Assembly (NCBI GenBank): GCA_021325455.1
Contig: JAJPHD010000017.1
Span: 62,001 to 126,000, forward strand
Reading direction: 5' to 3'
DNA from: Actinomycetota bacterium
GTDB taxonomy: Bacteria > Actinomycetota > Acidimicrobiia > Acidimicrobiales > JAJPHD01
Length of the DNA stretch: 64,000 bases
The notes beneath the pieces are model-generated. The model was not told where the DNA came from and did no database searches. It saw only the letters and a list, made by a program, of their open reading frames with translations. The translations under genes and the position numbers were made by a program. Shown one piece after another: positions 62,134 through 64,000 of the stretch (its first letter is position 1; the number at the start of each line of letters is the position of its first letter).

Positions 62134-63744
62134 GTGCTGCCCTCGCTGGCCGAAGTGCTCGGGATGGACGTGGTGCGCCGGGGCCGTCCTGAGGTCGTGG
62201 CCGGTGCTGGCGGCCTTTCTAACCAGGTGCGCTGGGTGCATGTGAGCGAGCTGGCCGACATCGCCCACCTCCTGAAGGGCGGTGAGCTGGTCCTCACCAC
62301 GGGGGTGGCCCTTCCTCCCGACAGTGCAGGTCTCGGGGGCTATGTGAAGGACCTGGCCGGGGTGGGGGTGGCCGGGCTCATGGTCGAGCTGGGCCGGCGC
62401 TTCGTTGGCTCCCTTCCTCCCGCCCTGGCCCGCCCCGCCGAGCGAGCCGGCCTGCCCTTGGTCGCCCTTCGCAAGGAGGTCCGCTTCGTGGAGGTGACCG
62501 AGGCAGTCCATGCCCGCATCGTCGACGCCCACCTGGAGGAGCTGCGCCGGTCGGAGCGTCTGCACGCCGTGTTCACCGAGCTCTCCCTGGAGGGAGCGAG
62601 CGTGGCCGAGGTGATCCACCAGGTGGCCCGCTTGGGCGGGATGCCCGTGGTCCTGGAGGACCTCACTCACCAAGTGGTGGCGGTTGACCCCGCCGGCGAG
62701 GACCCCGAGGCAGTGCTGGAGGGGTGGGAGGGGCGCTCCCGGGCCGCCGTATCGACCGAGAGGGTCGCCTACGTCCCCGAGAGCGGCCTCCTGGTGGCCA
62801 GGGTGGGCGCCAGGGGGGAGGATTGGGGCCGGTTGGCGCTGGTATGCGAGGAGGAGCCCGGCGGCGCCCAGAGGATGCTCATCGAGCGGGCCACCACCGC
62901 CCTGGCCCTGGGCAGGCTCATCGAGCGTGACCGTTCCGGGCTTCGCCGCCAGGCCGAGCGTACCCTCCTCGCCGCCATCTTGGACCACGAGGTCGCCGAC
63001 CATGAGGTCACTGCCCGGGCCCGGGCTCTTGGGGTCCCGGTCACCGGTCGCCAGCTGGTGGGGGTGACGGCCCGCCTGCCCGCCGGCTGGGCTGTGGGGG
63101 ATCCCCAGGCCATCACCCGAGCGCTGGCGGAATCGGTGGCCGGCTCCGCCCGGCGCTCCGGGCTTCCCGTCCTGGTGGGCGTGCTGGAGGAGGGGGTGGT
63201 GACGGCCTTGCTGTCCATGCCGGCCGGGGTAGGGGTGGAGGCGGTCCTGACCCGCCTGGCAGGCGCCTGCGCCGAGGCATTGCCGGCCGCGCCGGTGGTG
63301 GGGGTGGGTTCGGTGGGGCACACCGTGGCCGAGGCGCGCCGGTCGTTGCGGGAGTCCCGGCAGGTGGCTGACCTGGTCCGGGACCAGCCCGGCACCAGGC
63401 CCTACCACGAGCTCGGAGACCTGGGCATCCTGGGGCTGGTCCACCTGCTGAGGGATGACCCACGTCTGCAGAGCTTCGTCGAGCGCCAACTGGGACGACT
63501 CCTGTCCCGGGAGCGGCGCGAGCAGACGGGGCTGCTGGAGGCCCTGTCGGCCTACTTCCGGGCGGGGGGCAACAAGTCCACCGCCGCCCGTCTGGCCCAC
63601 CTGTCCCGCAGCGTCTTCTACCAGCGCCTGTCCCGGCTGGAGGAGATCCTCGGGGTCAGCCTGGCTGACCCTGGTCAGGCCGTGTCCCTCCATGTGGCCG
63701 TGCTGGCCCTGGAGGACCTGCGGAGGGCCCGGGGCCGGGGGTAG
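62134..63744 (+). CDS. PucR-family transcriptional regulator
   Basis: A 536-residue regulator. N-terminal PucR domain LPSLAEVLGMDVVRRGRPEVVAGAGGLSNQVRWVHVSE (in parts), with HLLKGGELVLTTGVAL near 50, a long middle domain, and the C-terminal PucR-type HTH: LLEALSAYFRAGGNKSTAARLAHLSRSVFYQRLSRLEEILG (in parts: NKSTAARLAHLSRSVFYQRL). PucR proteins control purine, GABA or beta-alanine breakdown genes, here the divergent aminotransferase-mmsA pair. GTG 62134 matches the family N-terminus. Confidence 0.93.
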   Translation: MLPSLAEVLGMDVVRRGRPEVVAGAGGLSNQVRWVHVSELADIAHLLKGGELVLTTGVALPPDSAGLGGYVKDLAGVGVAGLMVELGRRFVGSLPPALARPAERAGLPLVALRKEVRFVEVTEAVHARIVDAHLEELRRSERLHAVFTELSLEGASVAEVIHQVARLGGMPVVLEDLTHQVVAVDPAGEDPEAVLEGWEGRSRAAVSTERVAYVPESGLLVARVGARGEDWGRLALVCEEEPGGAQRMLIERATTALALGRLIERDRSGLRRQAERTLLAAILDHEVADHEVTARARALGVPVTGRQLVGVTARLPAGWAVGDPQAITRALAESVAGSARRSGLPVLVGVLEEGVVTALLSMPAGVGVEAVLTRLAGACAEALPAAPVVGVGSVGHTVAEARRSLRESRQVADLVRDQPGTRPYHELGDLGILGLVHLLRDDPRLQSFVERQLGRLLSRERREQTGLLEALSAYFRAGGNKSTAARLAHLSRSVFYQRLSRLEEILGVSLADPGQAVSLHVAVLALEDLRRARGRG

Positions 63745-63747
63745 GCG

Positions 63748-64000
63748 ATGCTCGAGTGCCTTGGGCTGGATCACGTCCAAGAGGCGCTGTACCTGACGCT
63801 CCTGGAGCGCCGATCGGCCACGCCAGCCCAGCTGGCCCGGCGCCACCCGGAGATCGCCCGGGAGCAGGTGGAGGGTGCTCTCGCCGTCCTCGAGGCCCGG
63901 GGCTGGTTGCGACCCGGCCCGGCCCGTCGGGCCGCTACCTGGCCTTGCCGCCCGACGTCGCCCTGTCGGGCTGGTTGCAGGCCCAGGCTCGCCGCCTACG
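63748..64000 (+). CDS. TrmB-like helix-turn-helix regulator (partial, frameshifted)
   Basis: Begins MLECLGLDHVQEALYLTLLERR and SATPAQLARRHPEIAREQVEGALAVLEARGWLR, a TrmB/winged-helix N-terminus. After about residue 58 the frame turns into Cys/Arg-rich nonsense, while another frame reads SGRYLALPPDVALSGWLQAQARRL, which is the expected continuation in such regulators. A one-base deletion between about 63908 and 63930, in a G/C-rich run, would explain this. The gene runs off the right edge. It starts 3 bases after the pucR stop. Confidence 0.6.
   Translation, partial: MLECLGLDHVQEALYLTLLERRSATPAQLARRHPEIAREQVEGALAVLEARGWLRPGPARRAATWPCRPTSPCRAGCRPRLAAY

Noticed and set aside
60796-63846. A ~1000-codon open frame on the minus strand covering pucR and the aminotransferase
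   Set aside because: Only the aminotransferase part is protein-like; the rest is antisense to pucR and arises because stops are rare in this GC-rich DNA.

Overview
The window is a very GC-rich chromosomal segment of an actinobacterium. The class Acidimicrobiia is my best guess, but it is inferred, not proven. Evidence: most genes overlap by 1-4 bases, GTG starts are common, the Tad pilus locus is of actinobacterial type, the MurA catalytic cysteine is replaced by aspartate as in mycobacteria, and many genes appear to be transcribed as leaderless mRNAs (a TAnnnT box 6-9 bases before the start codon). No rRNA, tRNA, CRISPR array, transposase or phage gene was seen.

Layout. (1) 1-6917, minus strand: a Tad/Flp pilus operon (CpaB, CpaE-like, TadA/CpaF, TadB, TadC, a Flp-like pilin, three TadE/TadG-like minor pilins and a LysM membrane protein cut by the left edge), preceded by a ~500-base control region with two copies of a palindromic operator. 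(2) 7439-10028: three actinobacterial genes of unknown function. (3) 10071-15921: housekeeping genes prfA, prmC, threonylcarbamoyl-AMP synthase, a low-molecular-weight phosphatase, glyA and a WecA-like glycosyl-phosphate transferase, tightly coupled. (4) 16118-23841: complete F1Fo ATP synthase operon in the order I-B-E-F-H-A-G-D-C, with an enlarged delta subunit that carries a duplicated N-terminal domain. (5) 24126-28502: glpX (minus), murA and a MeaB-type GTPase (plus). (6) 27900-32381, minus: a MoxR/DUF58/DUF4129 operon. (7) 32533-40128: ArsB-like permease, a bifunctional penicillin-binding protein, a coiled-coil/zinc-ribbon protein, an MFS exporter and malic enzyme. (8) 40270-41495: a DUF2236 protein and a small membrane protein.

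(9) 41648-54363 is the most interesting stretch. A GntR regulator faces a fumarylacetoacetate-hydrolase-family gene across a promoter with a perfect palindrome. Then come a truncated livG and an intact livF. These are followed by a selenocysteine-containing, NAD-linked formate dehydrogenase: an in-frame TGA with an E. coli fdhF-like SECIS hairpin. Its iron-sulfur N-terminal domain is encoded by a separate gene placed after a NuoE-NuoF fusion. Next come a ThDP-dependent acyl-CoA lyase/decarboxylase and a formyl-CoA:oxalate-type CoA-transferase. Together these could turn a formyl-CoA-yielding reaction into formate, then CO2 and NADH. A AAA-type ATPase gene ends the run.

(10) 54372-59223: a MoaD-like small protein coupled to a BNR-repeat protein, a PadR regulator, a threonine-dehydratase-like enzyme with a LysR regulator, and a TorD-like chaperone candidate. 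(11) 59250-63744: a PucR regulator divergent from a class III aminotransferase and methylmalonate-semialdehyde dehydrogenase, probably for beta-alanine or beta-aminoisobutyrate breakdown. A HTH regulator is cut by the right edge. Two single-base frameshifts near the right end look like sequence errors in G/C runs.
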